Source of the DNA: Nipponacmea schrenckii
Taxonomy: Eukaryota; Mollusca; Gastropoda; Lottiidae
Reading direction: 5' to 3'
NCBI GenBank assembly: GCA_030562195.1
Contig: JAUJPP010000011.1
Coordinates: 5,828,001-5,892,000 of the forward strand
Length of the DNA stretch: 64,000 nucleotides
Under the pieces are notes generated by a model. The model had not been told where the DNA came from and made no database searches. It worked only from the letters and a program-made list of their open reading frames with translations. Below are positions 1 to 11,980 of the stretch, piece after piece; position 1 is the first letter of the stretch, and each line of letters opens with the position of its first letter. The position numbers were made by a program, and so were the translations under genes.

Positions 1-1125
1 AAAGATATTATGAACATTGAAATAGGCTTAAATAAATTTAAATCAACTTATAAACTTATATCAAAAAAAGTAACAAGTGACCGTTTTATATATATATATA
101 TTATGATATTATTTTCATGTACCCAAGTCCTCTTACATTTACACCATTGACATGTACAAATTACTTTAATTGGCATAATAGGAAAATAATATATATTAAG
201 AACATATGATCATAATAGGAATGTAAATTTATAGCTTAATATTTACGTTAGCTGTTGTTTTTCTCCATTGGACTAATGTTAATACGTGTGGCGTTTATGA
301 GACAATAACTGCCATTGCCTCATCACCAAAACATTGAGCGTAGTAATACACGGTAACCAATGTAAATAAACAGGGCCGTCGCGCTATTAACGTCGATCAT
401 CTTCACGCTTGAAAGTAAAATTCTAATTTTAATGATGAATTCTAATATGTAATATAGTTTCCATTAGCCTAACCCAAAGCCAATCTAATACTCACAGTTT
501 CATACAAGAATAATTGGCAAAATGCGATAGAACTCAATCGAATTAGGCCTGAGTGTACTGGCCACAGCCGTAGACCCATTTGACCTAGTTACTCGCTTCA
601 TTTTAAGAGCCTAAAAGTACAGGTTTATGGATTGTTTAATTTTAAGTTTCAAAATACTATACTTTTGCTGAAAATTAACTGAATTGAGTGTAAACTGTGG
701 TCACCTATCAACATATGGAGCGGGCCTTCTTCTAGATTGGTCTTTATAGTTTCTTTCATTTTCTCAACTTTCCTACTTGTTTACATGCGGTCAGGTCTAG
801 CCGAATCACCTCCCCGTTGTTCAATTGTAACCGCGTTCATTAAATTTCATGATTTTGTTGCTTTTCGTCGTTAAAGACGGAATTCATAGCAAAATGTTTT
901 ATATTTACTGATAAATGAATTGATTTTTAAAGATTAAACATAAAATTGAGATAAAAATTGTTTTTTCTAACATTTTGAGAGCTTTCCCCCGCGAACTATT
1001 TTCTGACGAAAAGAAAATGGCTATTCCATCAACAAGATCAACTCCAGCGACAAAGGCGGGTAATATGAAATTTTCACGCTAAGAGTGGAATTTGTCGTGG
1101 TGACAGGTTTTGAAAACGTAAATAT

Positions 1126-1288
1126 AAGCAATAAACGGTCACCCCCATGGCGGTTTTGGTCGTATATCAGGACAAAGGTTGGATGGAAAATTAATCATAA
1201 ATGCGCTAACGCGCATTCATTCAATTTTCCATCCAACCTTTGTCCTGATATACGACCATAACCGCCATAGGGTGACCGTTTATTGCTT
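1126..1288. repeat. Near-perfect 163-bp palindrome (foldback MITE-like)
   Basis: The left arm begins AAGCAATAAACGGTCACC and the right arm ends with its reverse complement. The match continues inward, with a few mismatches, to AATGCGC-TAAC-GCGCATT, leaving only about 4 bp unpaired. The whole unit could fold into one hairpin. No coding potential is visible. The size and symmetry fit a foldback or non-autonomous DNA transposon. A clear target duplication was not found; the flanks read AT and AATT. Confidence 0.85.
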
Positions 1289-1667
1289 AATTACTAACCT
1301 TCAGAAGCTCGGTCGAATATACTGGTGGACAAAGCCAAGCCGATAAGTTGACTGAAGAACATTGTGAGATGTTTTCGGTAGCAAAATATCGAGAAGTTGG
1401 TGAAACTATTAAAGGTTGTACAGTTATATAGGAAACCCTTTCGAATAATTTATTCATTGTAAAATTATCTCATTAAATATGATGATTCGTGCATGAATAA
1501 CGACGGACACTCTTAATCCCTTAGTAAAATAATAGTTACAATAAACCGAAAAATATTACAAAACGGAAAACAATAACCATCCACGAGAATTAGCGCAGTC
1601 CTAAATTGAATAACTCGCTGATTTTGGACGGAAAAGCCGGAGAGAGATGTTGAACATGAAAAATCTA

Positions 1668-2167
1668 NNNNNNNNNNNNNNNNNNNNNNNNNNNNNNNNN
1701 NNNNNNNNNNNNNNNNNNNNNNNNNNNNNNNNNNNNNNNNNNNNNNNNNNNNNNNNNNNNNNNNNNNNNNNNNNNNNNNNNNNNNNNNNNNNNNNNNNNN
1801 NNNNNNNNNNNNNNNNNNNNNNNNNNNNNNNNNNNNNNNNNNNNNNNNNNNNNNNNNNNNNNNNNNNNNNNNNNNNNNNNNNNNNNNNNNNNNNNNNNNN
1901 NNNNNNNNNNNNNNNNNNNNNNNNNNNNNNNNNNNNNNNNNNNNNNNNNNNNNNNNNNNNNNNNNNNNNNNNNNNNNNNNNNNNNNNNNNNNNNNNNNNN
2001 NNNNNNNNNNNNNNNNNNNNNNNNNNNNNNNNNNNNNNNNNNNNNNNNNNNNNNNNNNNNNNNNNNNNNNNNNNNNNNNNNNNNNNNNNNNNNNNNNNNN
2101 NNNNNNNNNNNNNNNNNNNNNNNNNNNNNNNNNNNNNNNNNNNNNNNNNNNNNNNNNNNNNNNNNNN
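1668..2167. other. Assembly gap (500 N)
   Basis: Exactly 500 N, the usual placeholder for a scaffold join of unknown length. An apparent ORF across it is an artefact of reading N codons. Sequence before (1289-1667) and after it (2168-2600) shows no supported gene. Confidence 0.98.
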
Positions 2168-2609
2168 TCTATACTGACTTTTAAACTGTCAGCATTACAC
2201 CCTGCCGCTAGTCACAGCCAATCAAAAGCGCGTATTTACTCTTGCGTGCCGGAACTGACTCAAGCCAATAGTATAAAACTGAAGTAGGACAAATGGCGAG
2301 TTTTACGTATTTCTACAGCTTGCATTCTCTCGACAACGATTTAAAATAATAGTCTACAAAAGCATTACACAATTTTATGCAAATCAAGACCTAAAGTCTC
2401 TTAGTTGTGAACTGTTCGAGGGCGACTCAAACATCGTCCATGTGATTGATATCTGAAATAACTTATCGTTGATAAATACTGTACTGGCATTTAAATTAAA
2501 TCATATAAACGTGATTTTACATTAGACATGATTCTTGTTGCCCCTTTTAATATACCCACCTTAAGAAATTCAGATATCTTGGGAAAGAATACTTAAAATT
2601 GAATTACTC

Positions 2610-3030
2610 TAAGGCTAGAAATTAATGCGTCAACAAATTGATGCGACATGGGGTTCAGAGACTAAAATGCGAGTACAAATTAATGCGATCCGCGATAGGT
2701 GTCGCATTTTTTAATATCATAAAAAAGAAAAGGGCTTCCCGGAATTCTACAAGTGTTTAATGAATGAAGACATGAACAATGATCAAGATTTTTTCTTTTA
2801 ATAGTCAAGTGTGAAAATCTTTTGTTTCTTTAACGTCATTGATTACTAATCAGTTTCTAATTTAGAGATAATTACCTAATTACTTAATCCCGCCCGGTTC
2901 AATTTAAATACTTAACTCCATATAATTCACTTGAAAATATGTATTTAAAAATGCGGATACAAATTAATGCGATCGCGGATAGATCGCATTTAAAGCATTA
3001 ATTTCTATCTCGCAATAATTTGTAGCCTTA
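2610..3030. mobile_element. MITE-like element with terminal inverted repeats
   Basis: The left end reads TAAGGCTAGAAATTAATGCG. The reverse complement of the right end reads TAAGGCTACAAATTATTGCG. Next to each end lies a further inverted pair built from 'AAATTAATGCGATC...GATCGCATTT' (about 2664-2712 and 2948-2991). No ORF is present. The 421-bp length, TIRs and lack of coding capacity fit a non-autonomous DNA transposon; the superfamily is not known to me. Confidence 0.65.
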
Positions 3031-3089
3031 CAGTATCCCAGGAAGAATCTAACCTTACATTTAAAAAACTTAACGATATTGTTTGTTCT

Positions 3090-3310
3090 GCATCTTTGTC
3101 TCAGTTGTTTGTGCAAAACAGATTAATTTGTATTTTAAACTTTAAAATATACATTTTGTTAGGGTTTTTTTTTTTTTTTTTTTTTTATTTTGTTTTTAGC
3201 CCATTTTGGGTTACAACCATTCTGTGATATTGTTTTAGCATTGTTTTGTCGCCCTTTTTTGGGGTTTCTGTGATAATTTATATTTTAATGTATCATTGAC
3301 TTTCTAATAA
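3090..3310 (+). mobile_element. Orphan 3' UTR of LINE-A
   Basis: The stretch from GCATCTTTGTCTCAGTTG through a poly-T run, 'TTTTTAGCCCATTTTG', 'ACAACCATTCTGTGATATTG' and 'GGGGTTTCTGTGATAATTT' matches the 3' ends of the LINE-A copies at about 32680-32870 (plus) and 55500-55730 (minus). No coding part precedes it, so it is a severely 5'-truncated insertion, as expected from target-primed reverse transcription. Confidence 0.85.
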
Positions 3311-3429
3311 CGTATTTCGACTTTGGCGAGAACGTATGAAATCGTTTGGATAATTATTATTTTTTTTTTTGCGATTCTCGGATGAGTTTGGTAAAAGATG
3401 CAGAAATTCTAAATCTACAGTTGAAATAA

Positions 3430-3900
3430 AACAAAACCCGACGTTTTATCTCTGACCGTCTGACCGGAAGTTAGAACCGGAAGTTGAGGTTTTTTTGCTG
3501 AGCAAGTTAATTTTCAGTTCGATTTCGACCGGATTTTCAGATTTGAAAACTTCAAAGTATTTGTCAACTAACAATTATAGGTTTTATGCAATTCGGATAA
3601 ATCTTTTACCCAGGCTTTGCAATTCAATATTAAAGGGTCATCGGCAAAAATTCAGTCCGTGATTTCTCGATTAATATAAATAGTAAAAATTTTGAAACTA
3701 ATACCATTTGAAAGGCGATATGATTTTAATATTTGAAAAATTAAAAAAACAATTCGACTTCCGGTTTAGCCTCAAATGACGTAATTACGTAACTTTCGGT
3801 TATATAACAGCTAGGTGAAAAGTGAAAACTGTTTTAAAAATAACTTGTCAATAGTAATCGATTTGACCCAAATAATTCGGTCAAGCTGCCATATCGGCTG
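3430..3900. repeat. ACTTCCGG-rich dispersed repeat, copy 1
   Basis: Non-coding, with repeated CCGGAAGTT/ACTTCCGGTT words and the phrases 'ggctgccatttTGAATTTTCG' and 'gattttaatatttgaaa'. Similar vocabulary recurs at 5560-5890, 34690-34870 and 61560-62360, so it belongs to a dispersed non-coding family. From 3900 to 5500 I see no supported gene; a short minus ORF at 4947-5201 has AT-driven composition and no recognisable domain. Confidence 0.45.
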
Positions 3901-5501
3901 CCATTTTGAATTTTCGTTAAAATCTCAAAGCCGAAATTCAGACACTAATGATAGACCGATTTCGATTAAAATTTAGCGCATTAGCGTATTGACTATTGCT
4001 TTAATAACTATGCATCCCACACTTGATGAATTTTCAAAAAGTGAAAATAAAACAACATTCGTATTCTTTCAATAAAGTGAGCAAGCGACGATTCCATTCT
4101 GTTTGGGAATAAAAGTGTCTGCGAAATCAGCGCTAAAATATACCTGCGGCAAATCTATATGTTAGAGTTACTTCCCTTTATAATTCCAAATTGAAAATCG
4201 CTTAATGGATGTATTAAGCGTTTTTATTATTCACTACTTGATTTTGTGGATTTACTGAATTATAGAGGGATTTTGTTGTATAGTGATGACACCAGGTAAG
4301 TCCATTGATGGATAGGGCCTTCTGTTATTTGTCAAGTTTGAATGAATTTAAAATTTTATGTTTCTTCTAACGGCTATTATCCCTTTTAAGCCGTCGATCT
4401 AACAGTTAAAGGAACAACTCAACTTGTCAAAACGCTACTTAAAAGATGGCGCTCCAGTAGGTCACATGACTAAAGACTACAAGATGGCTTATCTGAATAT
4501 CCATTAATAATACAGCCCTACCCTCTTCTAGTTCTTTAAAATAATCACATGGGCTTAAATTGTAATCATGTTAATAAATAGGCATACATCGATTATACTG
4601 GGCCTAGGCTTGTAGGCCTACATAAAAACAGAGTCGAAGATTAGAAACGTAGAAACGTCATTATCATTAATTAGGGCGGCAGGTAGATAGACAGAAAAGC
4701 GTGCTAAGTCTAAGACTGAAGAAAGTCCTCCGCCTCGTGTCTGTACCTCCATCCAATCCGGGCATAGCCACTACAGTCATAAAGGCCTATAAGCCTACTA
4801 AAAATAGGAAAGGAGAAGTGGTTTAATGTAGTTTTTTATAAAGAAGAACAAAATATACGGATATACTATTACTGACATTATTATCTCAACGTTTCACATA
4901 ATTAAGAGTGTAAAGTGGCGAGAGGATTAAGTTGTTTATTTGTTAATTAAAGTATCATAAAATACCACATTAACAAGAATATAACACATAAAAATGTACG
5001 GTATGTAGTCATTTCTGGCCCATAGAATACACGACGTATTATATATATGTAAAAACAATCACATACAAGAAAATACATGTATATACATGTATGTATAACG
5101 GTAAAACATTGAGGTTGTAAAATATCGTCATTAAAAGCATTCAATATTATAATAGTTAAAAAGAAATAGTTATATAAGGCATTATTTAAATATATAGTCA
5201 AAAATTGACGTCTTGTAGCCGGTCTAGCGCTGGGGGGAAGCGAACTCAGATGAATAATGAAACTATTTATCAGTTTTATAACTTAAATAAAAACCTTGTA
5301 ATAATAATAATATACAATTAGATATATAATACAAATATACAACATAAATAAAATATATCTTACTTACAAACTATCACAGTATATAAATATCACAGTAATC
5401 TATACATATTCACAATACCTATTTACACCAATATAATACTATACTTGAATACTATAAAACATCTGCTATTGACTAATTATGTTTAGATAAGATGATCTAC
5501 T

Positions 5502-5531
5502 AAAGGTCAAGGTCACCAAAGGTCAAGGTCA
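5502..5531 (+). promoter_or_regulatory. Two TCAAGGTCA nuclear-receptor-type half sites
   Basis: AAAGGTCAAGGTCACC is immediately repeated, giving TCAAGGTCA at 5507-5515 and 5523-5531. This is the extended half site bound by monomeric ERR/SF-1/FTZ-F1-type nuclear receptors. The same word occurs in inverse orientation at about 62028-62055 inside a related repeat, so these are probably repeat-borne motifs rather than a promoter of a nearby gene. Function is not shown. Confidence 0.35.
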
Positions 5532-5559
5532 CGAGAAATAAGCCTCCAAACTTTGAAAA

Positions 5560-5900
5560 AATTCAACCGGATGTTGCATAAATGCAAAAGCGAAATTCAA
5601 AAATCGGCGACCAAAGTTTTTTCGCAATCGACTGGTGCTTCCAGAAATGTAATTAACACGGAAATTAGACTTTACCCCGAGGCCCCATTTTGAGTTTTAC
5701 AAAAACGTAACATTTCAAGATGGCGGCCAATGTTTCACTTTCGGTTCGGATTTTTTCTTCTTCGTTTTTTTGTCTTCTAATTTAATTAGGATTTACATAA
5801 ATTTTGTTGCGATACATCGATTACAGCACAAGTAGGTCAACCGGAAGTTTCAACCCTTTTTACGCTCAAACCGGAAATGAAGTAAAAAGTTTAACTCTGC
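5560..5900. repeat. ACTTCCGG-rich dispersed repeat, copy 2
   Basis: Contains 'aagatggcggccaa', 'cataaaTTTTGTTGCGATAc', 'atcgatt', 'ACCGGAAGTTT' and 'AAACCGGAAATGAAG' in the same order as the copy at 34690-34870. This order conservation shows common descent of the two non-coding copies. From 5900 to 6500 nothing coding is supported. Confidence 0.7.
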
Positions 5901-6534
5901 CAATAATTTCATATTGGTGACACTTGAAGGCATCCACATTTTCAGATCAATCGGTCCTAAATTAGCAAAGTTGCAAAAATGTCCAAATACGGCAAAAAAA
6001 AAAATGTGTGCTATGAATTTTACAAATTTTGAATTTTTTTTAACTGCTATCTTGGAAATTATTTCAAGTTTTCAAAAATGCAAACCCGAAGAAAATCTTT
6101 ATAGATTTATAGGTTAGTTATTAAGGAACAGGTTGTCACTACAGAAGGTCTAGAGAAGTTTTGAAAATGCTGCAACTATTGCAGTCTGGACACAATGTGA
6201 AGTGTATATATAAAAAAAGAGAAAACCGAAAACAAACTGGGTGTAGGATACTGTCCGATTTTCGACCCCTCAAGCTGAGTGAAGACGCTTGGACGACATC
6301 AAAACCTTCATATCTCAAAACTCCGGAGTAAATTAAATTCGTGTTTTTTCGGTGCAATGTCTGTCTGGAAGGCTGAATGCACGATAACCATATATAAAAA
6401 TGGGATTAAGTTAAGGGTTCTTCTACGTCATCAGAAGTTGTATATGACAAAGGCTGTGAGTTTAAAATAGCTTCGACTTCAGTTACCACTGTTGATATTT
6501 CATCATAACTTAAATTAGCTTGCACAATATTTTA

Positions 6535-8732
6535 CTAATTTTCATCAAATCCTCCCCACCAGAGTGCTTTAGATAAGTGGTAAGACCATTTGACATGTTG
6601 ATTTAACAAACGTCTCTTGACTGATGAATCTTCCATAAGACTGATAATTTCTCTAGATTCTGGCTTGAATGTAGATGCATTATCTGAGACGATAACCATT
6701 GGAATTGATCTTCTTGCAGTGAATCTTCTAAAACATCTGAGAAAGGCATCTGGAGTAAGATTTGATACTAACTCCAAATGAACAGCTCTATTAATACAGC
6801 AGGTGAAGAGACAAATCCATAATTTACCATAATCTTTAGAATGAACTGGACCAATGTAATCTAAACCTGTGAAGGCAAAGGCGTTTGCCTCTTTAACTGT
6901 ACATCCATGGAATATATTTCTAACGAATTGTCTCCCTTTGACTATCCAGTAATTTCATCCGATTTCTGCTAATGTTGCTCCACCATGTACAATTCCGGTA
7001 ATTGAGGTTGTTAACCAATGACTATAGTCTAATATAATTGGATACCTTGAAGTATAAGGTAATTCTAAGTTTCCCAACCACATCTCATCAAACCATTTTC
7101 ATCAGTAAATAATCTGAATTCTATATTCCATTTCTGATAATTTTCACATGATTTTAATGTCTTTTGATTTTCCAGTAACCATAACATTTCTGCTCTAGTT
7201 GTTTCATCATTGGTATATTCAACAATCTTGTCTTGAGCTTTTGAAACTTTAATCTTTAGAATTCTGATGAACTTCAAAAATGAACTGGTTATTCTAATAA
7301 GTCTGTTGAAGTCACTGTAATCTTCGCAGTTATGATTCTACTGATACATGCAGAATTCTGTGTTTTGTAGTCAACTCCAATTTTGATTTCTTCCTCATTT
7401 CAGCTAAATATTCATCCGGGTTTACATCTTCTAACTTACAATTGTCTTCTATTTGACCACCCTTTAACCATAATTGACCTTGTAAACATAGCTGAGAATC
7501 TGACAGAAATTCATTAGGATTCATTCATCTAGACGGAATGTCAGCCGGATTTTCTCTTCCTGGACGGTGATTGAAATTCTCAATAGGCATCAGACTTCGT
7601 ATATCATTTACCCTGTTCTGGACAAACTGTTTCCACTCTTTGTCTCGATTCTTCACCCAATATAATGCTACCTTACTGTCTGACCAACATGTTGAGCGGT
7701 TGATCTGTAGATCAGTTTTAAAAGCCTCCTGAATTGTTACCATCAAAATCAATATTGACAAAAGTTATGAGATTGGTTGTTTAGTTAGACCGAGAATACT
7801 TGTAGTTGCATAAAATACGATTTATTCATCATCAAAAATCATATGATAATTAACAATCAATGAGTACCAAACCACAACGTGCGACATATCCTCCTTGGAA
7901 CTCCTCCTTGGAACTCCCAAAGTGAGGCTTATCATGTGATCGCATTACGTCATATTCTGTTTACATATTAACGTTATAACATCATACTACAACCTTGGTA
8001 TAAAATGTTGAACGACTGGAGCTACTCGAGTCCTTGAAGCTAAAAATCTTGAATAGATGGATGTAGATGTGACTATCTGCAAGTAAACTACTGCACCATG
8101 TGCTTTCATAGATGCATCACTAAACCCATGGTTGTCGATCCATAAACATCTCTATCATGTGCATTTATCGAGACCATTAGAAATGCCTTTTCAATGTCAC
8201 CTTCTACTGCAACAGGGTGAATTCTGAATCTAAGTAAATATACTTTCTGTGATAGGTGGACCTGCATAAAGGCAATCATTTAGAGATGGACCAGTTGATT
8301 TTGCTGAAGCATTATAGGCTATTCTGACTTTAGTTGTTGACTTATCTCTTCATACAACAGGATGGTGAGGTAATAATGAACTTTGCCAAGTTCATCAGAT
8401 GAAGGATTTTGTACCACTTCTTCTATTCCATTCTTGAGCTGATCCTGAACTACTGAGGCATATTCTTGAAATATCTCCGGTTCTTGCCTTAATCTCCCGA
8501 GTAAACCATCTAAGCGTTTAGAACAAAGCTCATATTTATCTGGCAGAAATGGGTGAGATATTTTCCGAGGTAGATTTACTTCATACCGACCATTTTGAAA
8601 TTTGACTGTTTCTATGAACTCTTCATAAATTTACTTTGACCTTATTTCCAATGACTCCAACTCCCAAAAATTTCGGAGATCTTCATCTACACTTCTTGGA
8701 TTTGTGAACTGGTCCTGACAGCACCCATCCTA
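6535..8732 (-). pseudogene. BEL/Pao retrotransposon pol, 3' part (RT, RNase H, integrase), broken
   Basis: Read on the minus strand from 8732, a piece resumes the segment that follows the protease region of BEL/Pao polyproteins. It continues with an RT N-terminal block (about 8380-8620) and a conserved Asn-Ala-Ser-Ala-Lys-Ser segment near 8300, then motif A with Asp in GDIEKAF (about 8190). The RT palm with its catalytic Asp pair is missing: the frame jumps near 8120 to RNase H sequence. A 220-bp insert interrupts at 7775-7994. RNase H resumes at 7761-7525 (SDSKVALYWV), followed by a zinc-binding/linker region (7524-7065) and the integrase core (6900-6535, VIVSDNASTF). Stops and frame changes occur throughout, so it is defective. 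The protease part lies at 16571-17080, separated by a DNA transposon. LTRs were not identified. Confidence 0.88.
7775..7994 (-). mobile_element. Small insert within BEL/Pao RNase H
   Basis: Begins GGTTGT and ends ACAACC and lies between two pieces of the RNase H coding region. On the minus strand it holds AATAAA (in GATGAATAAATCG) and a 14-bp tandem duplication (CTCCTTGGAACTCC twice, about 7888-7917). An inner TG...CA pair at 7778-7981 could be read as a solo LTR, but matching target duplications are not visible. The class is undetermined. Confidence 0.5.
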
Positions 8733-8875
8733 CACTGTAAAAAATATCCATTTTTAAGAAGACGAAATCCGTGTATTTAAGCATTTATTTACGTTTTTCA
8801 GTATAAAGCCGTTTAAAAACAGATTTTAGGTTATTTTAACAGATTTTCTGTTAAAAAACTTAAATTCTGTTTAAT

Positions 8876-8915
8876 TTGGTGGAAGTCAGTTTATTTTTTT
8901 CTGATTTCCACCAAT
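8876..8915. repeat. Subterminal hairpin, left end of CACTA element
   Basis: TGGTGGAAGTCAG and CTGATTTCCACCA flank a T-rich loop. Just upstream is TAACAGATTTTCTGTTAAA, another short palindrome. CACTA transposases bind subterminal repeats, so these may be binding or structural sites; that is an inference. Confidence 0.6.
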
Positions 8916-9082
8916 TTACGGACTAATTTATAATACACCGAAAATTTACGGGCAATTCCAGGAATTGTTCCATGGAGCATGCGTAATGATGTTTCGTAGT
9001 CACGCGACATTTTGTTTTTCCACAAGAAGAGACGTGCTTGTTTACAGTCCACAGGTATATGATCATATTATAAAAACGTTAA

Positions 9083-9591
9083 ATGTATGAATGTCAGATA
9101 TGCAAAAGGCAATTAAGAAGCATAAGAGGCTATTGTTTTCATCAATCATTTTATAAAAATATTCCCAATGCAGTGTTCCATTGTCCTGTTACAGAATGTC
9201 TTATGTGCCTCATATGCAGCTTTGCAGACCCATATAACTCGTGTTCATAGAGTGGATCGTTTAGGTCTAATTAAACAAGTTCTGCGCCAACTGGACAAAA
9301 TGTAAATGGCACTGATAACAATGGAAATTTGGCATGTGATATGCAAAATTGCTCGCAAAACTTTGAAGACAGCGCATCGTTAATAGCACATTTAAAATAC
9401 CATTTGAGATCAGAAAGTGTTGAAATAAGGTGTCCGTTAGAGAGGTGTTTCAAAACATTTAAAGTACTGTCTTCATTTTCATCACATTTATTAAGGAAAC
9501 ATGATGGCTTCTTGTTGAAAAACACACAAAAACAACTGTTTCTGTTGCAACAGTTTCTTCGCCTGCGGACCAGGAACTGTCAACTGAAAAT
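9083..9591 (+). pseudogene. C2H2-type zinc-finger N-terminal exon(s) of the transposase gene
   Basis: A frame opens with ATG at 9083 (MYECQICKRQL...), giving Cys-x2-Cys and later His/Cys positions of a degenerate finger, and stops at 9248-9250. The same frame reopens at 9329 with Cys-x4-Cys...His-x3-His (finger 1, residues about 3-28 of that ORF) and a second Cys-x4-Cys...His-x4-His finger (residues about 35-60). Animal EnSpm-like genes often carry such fingers before the catalytic region, where they are thought to bind DNA. A stop and intervening non-coding bases separate the pieces, from an intron or decay. The frame shifts near 9590 into the next ORF. Confidence 0.65.
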
Positions 9592-11790
9592 GTGTCCATA
9601 TTAGATGAAAGCGAGTTGCATGAACCTGCAGAACAAGACACTAATGAAAATTTCCTATTTGATTTTAATGGAAACATTGATGAGGAAATCAATTGTGATC
9701 AGTATAGGGACAGTTTATCAGAGAGCTTTGCTCTCTTCTTGTTAAAGCTACAGGCTAAGTTTTTAGTACCCCAACCACTATACAATTCATTTTAAGTGAA
9801 GTAAGTGGTCTCTATTTTTCTGGATGGTTATATAACCATTCAAGGCTGTCTGAAAAACTAAGTAATATGGGTTTAGATTTAAACACTGTTAAAACTGCTA
9901 TTTCTGAATTGGAACAAGATGATATATTTAAACAATTTACTGATACAAATTCTGGTCCCTTTAAATCTTCATACAAAAGATTAGCTTATTACAAATCTCA
10001 ATTCAAGCTCCTGTAAAGTTTGAAATAGGCAGAAATGATACAGGCCCTCATTATGGGTATAACATTCCATTGCAAGAAAATATAAATCATTTGCTTAATG
10101 ACAATTCAGTTCTTACCAATATTCAACACCAATCATAAATGAAAATCAAAATGAATTGCATGATATTCATGATGGATCATATTTTAAGAGTAATGATTTT
10201 TTAAATGATAAGGTAAATATTCATTTGATGCTCTACCAAGATGCCTTTGAAATAGTAAATCCAATAGGTTCTGCTAAATGTAAGCATAAGATGATAGGAG
10301 TATATTATACTTTGGCAAATTTGTATCCTTGGCATATTTCAAAGATAGACACAATACAATTGGCCATACTTTGTTATGAAAAAGATTTGAGTTCCTTTGG
10401 TGCAGAAGCTGTATTTAGATTACTGGTAAATGACTGTAAAAAGTTTGAAAGTGAAGGATTTCACATTACTAATATGAACAATAATCCAGTCAGAGGGACA
10501 ATAGTGACCTGTTTGGGAGATAATTTGGGTTCACATATGATTGGGGGATTTGTCGAAAATTTTTCTGGAGATACCTGGTGTCGTTATTGTTATTATTCTA
10601 AAAAGGATGAAGTAAATGAACCCAAAGTAATCCGCACAATATCGAGTTATGAAAAGGACATAAATCATCTGCAAAATAATCCCACTTTAAAAGTGTTTAA
10701 GGGTATAAAACATACATCAATTCTTAATGAGCTCTCTCACTTCCATGTTATAGGGGGATTTCCTCCTTGTATTGGGCATGACATATTTGAGGGTGTTGTC
10801 TCATATGATCTCCAGCTTTTTGTTGATTACTTTGTTAAATCAAAATATTTAACATATGATATCATAAACCATCAACTGAAGGTATTTGGCTTCAAACAAA
10901 ATGATGCTAAAGATCGTCCAAGTCCGATTAAACCAAATAAAACTAAATTAGCTGGTAATGTTGTTCAGTTGTGGTGCTTATTAAGATTATTTCCTGTTAT
11001 ATTTGGTAATTATATATTGAAAACAAATAACATTGATGAGGTTTGGGATTTATTAATTTCTCTGAAAACTCTGGTTGAACTAATATGTGCTCAGTCATAT
11101 AGTTTAGGGCAGGTAACTTATATGGAGGATAATATTAATTCATACATATCTAACAGACCTAGATTGTTTCCAAATTCATCTTTGAAGCCCAAACATCACT
11201 TTATGATGCATTATCCGAATTTAACTGTGAAATTTGGACCACTCATCAAATTATGGACAATGAGGATGGAATCAAAACATTCCTATTTTAAAAGGTGTGT
11301 ACGTCGGTCACAAAATTTTAAAAATATTGGGCATACGTTATCTGAACAACATCAATTGCTCCAAGCCTTCTCTGGAAGTGGTAATATGTTTGGAACTAAA
11401 TTTTCATACCAGAATAGTCAACCATATGAGGAATATAACTTTGATCATAACATTCATGTTCTCTTAAATCATGATTTAGACTTGAGCAAAAGTGCAACTT
11501 GTGAACAAATAGATTTCTATGGTGTTATTTATAAAAAAGATAATATTTTACTGTTCTTAGACACTTCTGAAGGTTTGAAGGCTGGACAAGTTATGTGTTT
11601 TTTGATTAATGATGAAGTACCATATTGCCTTGTCAAAATCTTTGAAACAGAGTATCTATTTCAGTATGGTTGTTACAAATTAATTCCTGTATATTTTCCT
11701 CGAGAATTTAAGCTATTCAAATTCTCTCAAACTATATTTTATTTGATTTTTATCCATTACCATATTATGATTTATTTGGTTGTAAAGTAA
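9592..11790 (+). pseudogene. CACTA/EnSpm-like transposase (largest ORF 10156-11790, 544 aa)
   Basis: The long ORF has the layout of metazoan CACTA transposases. Candidate catalytic residues are Asp122 in CLGDNLGSH, Asp209 in GHDIFEGV and Glu372 in MESKHSYFKR; I infer these as the DDE triad by position. A Cys-x2-Cys pair (WCRYC, residues 141-145) follows the first Asp, as in the family. Upstream, frames at 9592-9795, about 9795-10015 and 10000-10138 encode further N-terminal sequence of the same protein, including GRNDTGPHYGYNIPLQ. They are separated by at least three frame changes and a stop just before 10140. The true start therefore lies upstream, and the 10156 ATG is internal. The enzyme would cut and join the CACTG termini of the element. 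The C-terminal tail (about residues 500-544) turns hydrophobic and may be read-through after a frame break. Confidence 0.8.
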
Positions 11791-11980
11791 TTGTTCTGAA
11801 ACATTCTTTACCAAATAAGATGTAATTTGTGTACTCTTCATTAATAACTGACTTGCAAGTTACTTCATGCACGATTGATGATATTTTACAGTTTTACACA
11901 ATCTTATTAAGAACTTTTCTTGATTCTTGATGTCATCATTAAATTGATGAAATTATTGATATGTTTAAATACTAGATAAA

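Noticed and set aside
1647..2177. 176-codon open frame on the plus strand
   Set aside because: Almost entirely N; it is the assembly gap, not coding sequence.
4947..5201. 84-codon minus-strand ORF rich in Tyr, Phe and Ile
   Set aside because: Composition reflects AT-rich DNA; no start context, splice sites or homology recognised.
7778..7981. Solo LTR with TG...CA ends
   Set aside because: The five bases on each side do not match, so the LTR reading could not be preferred over other small inserts.
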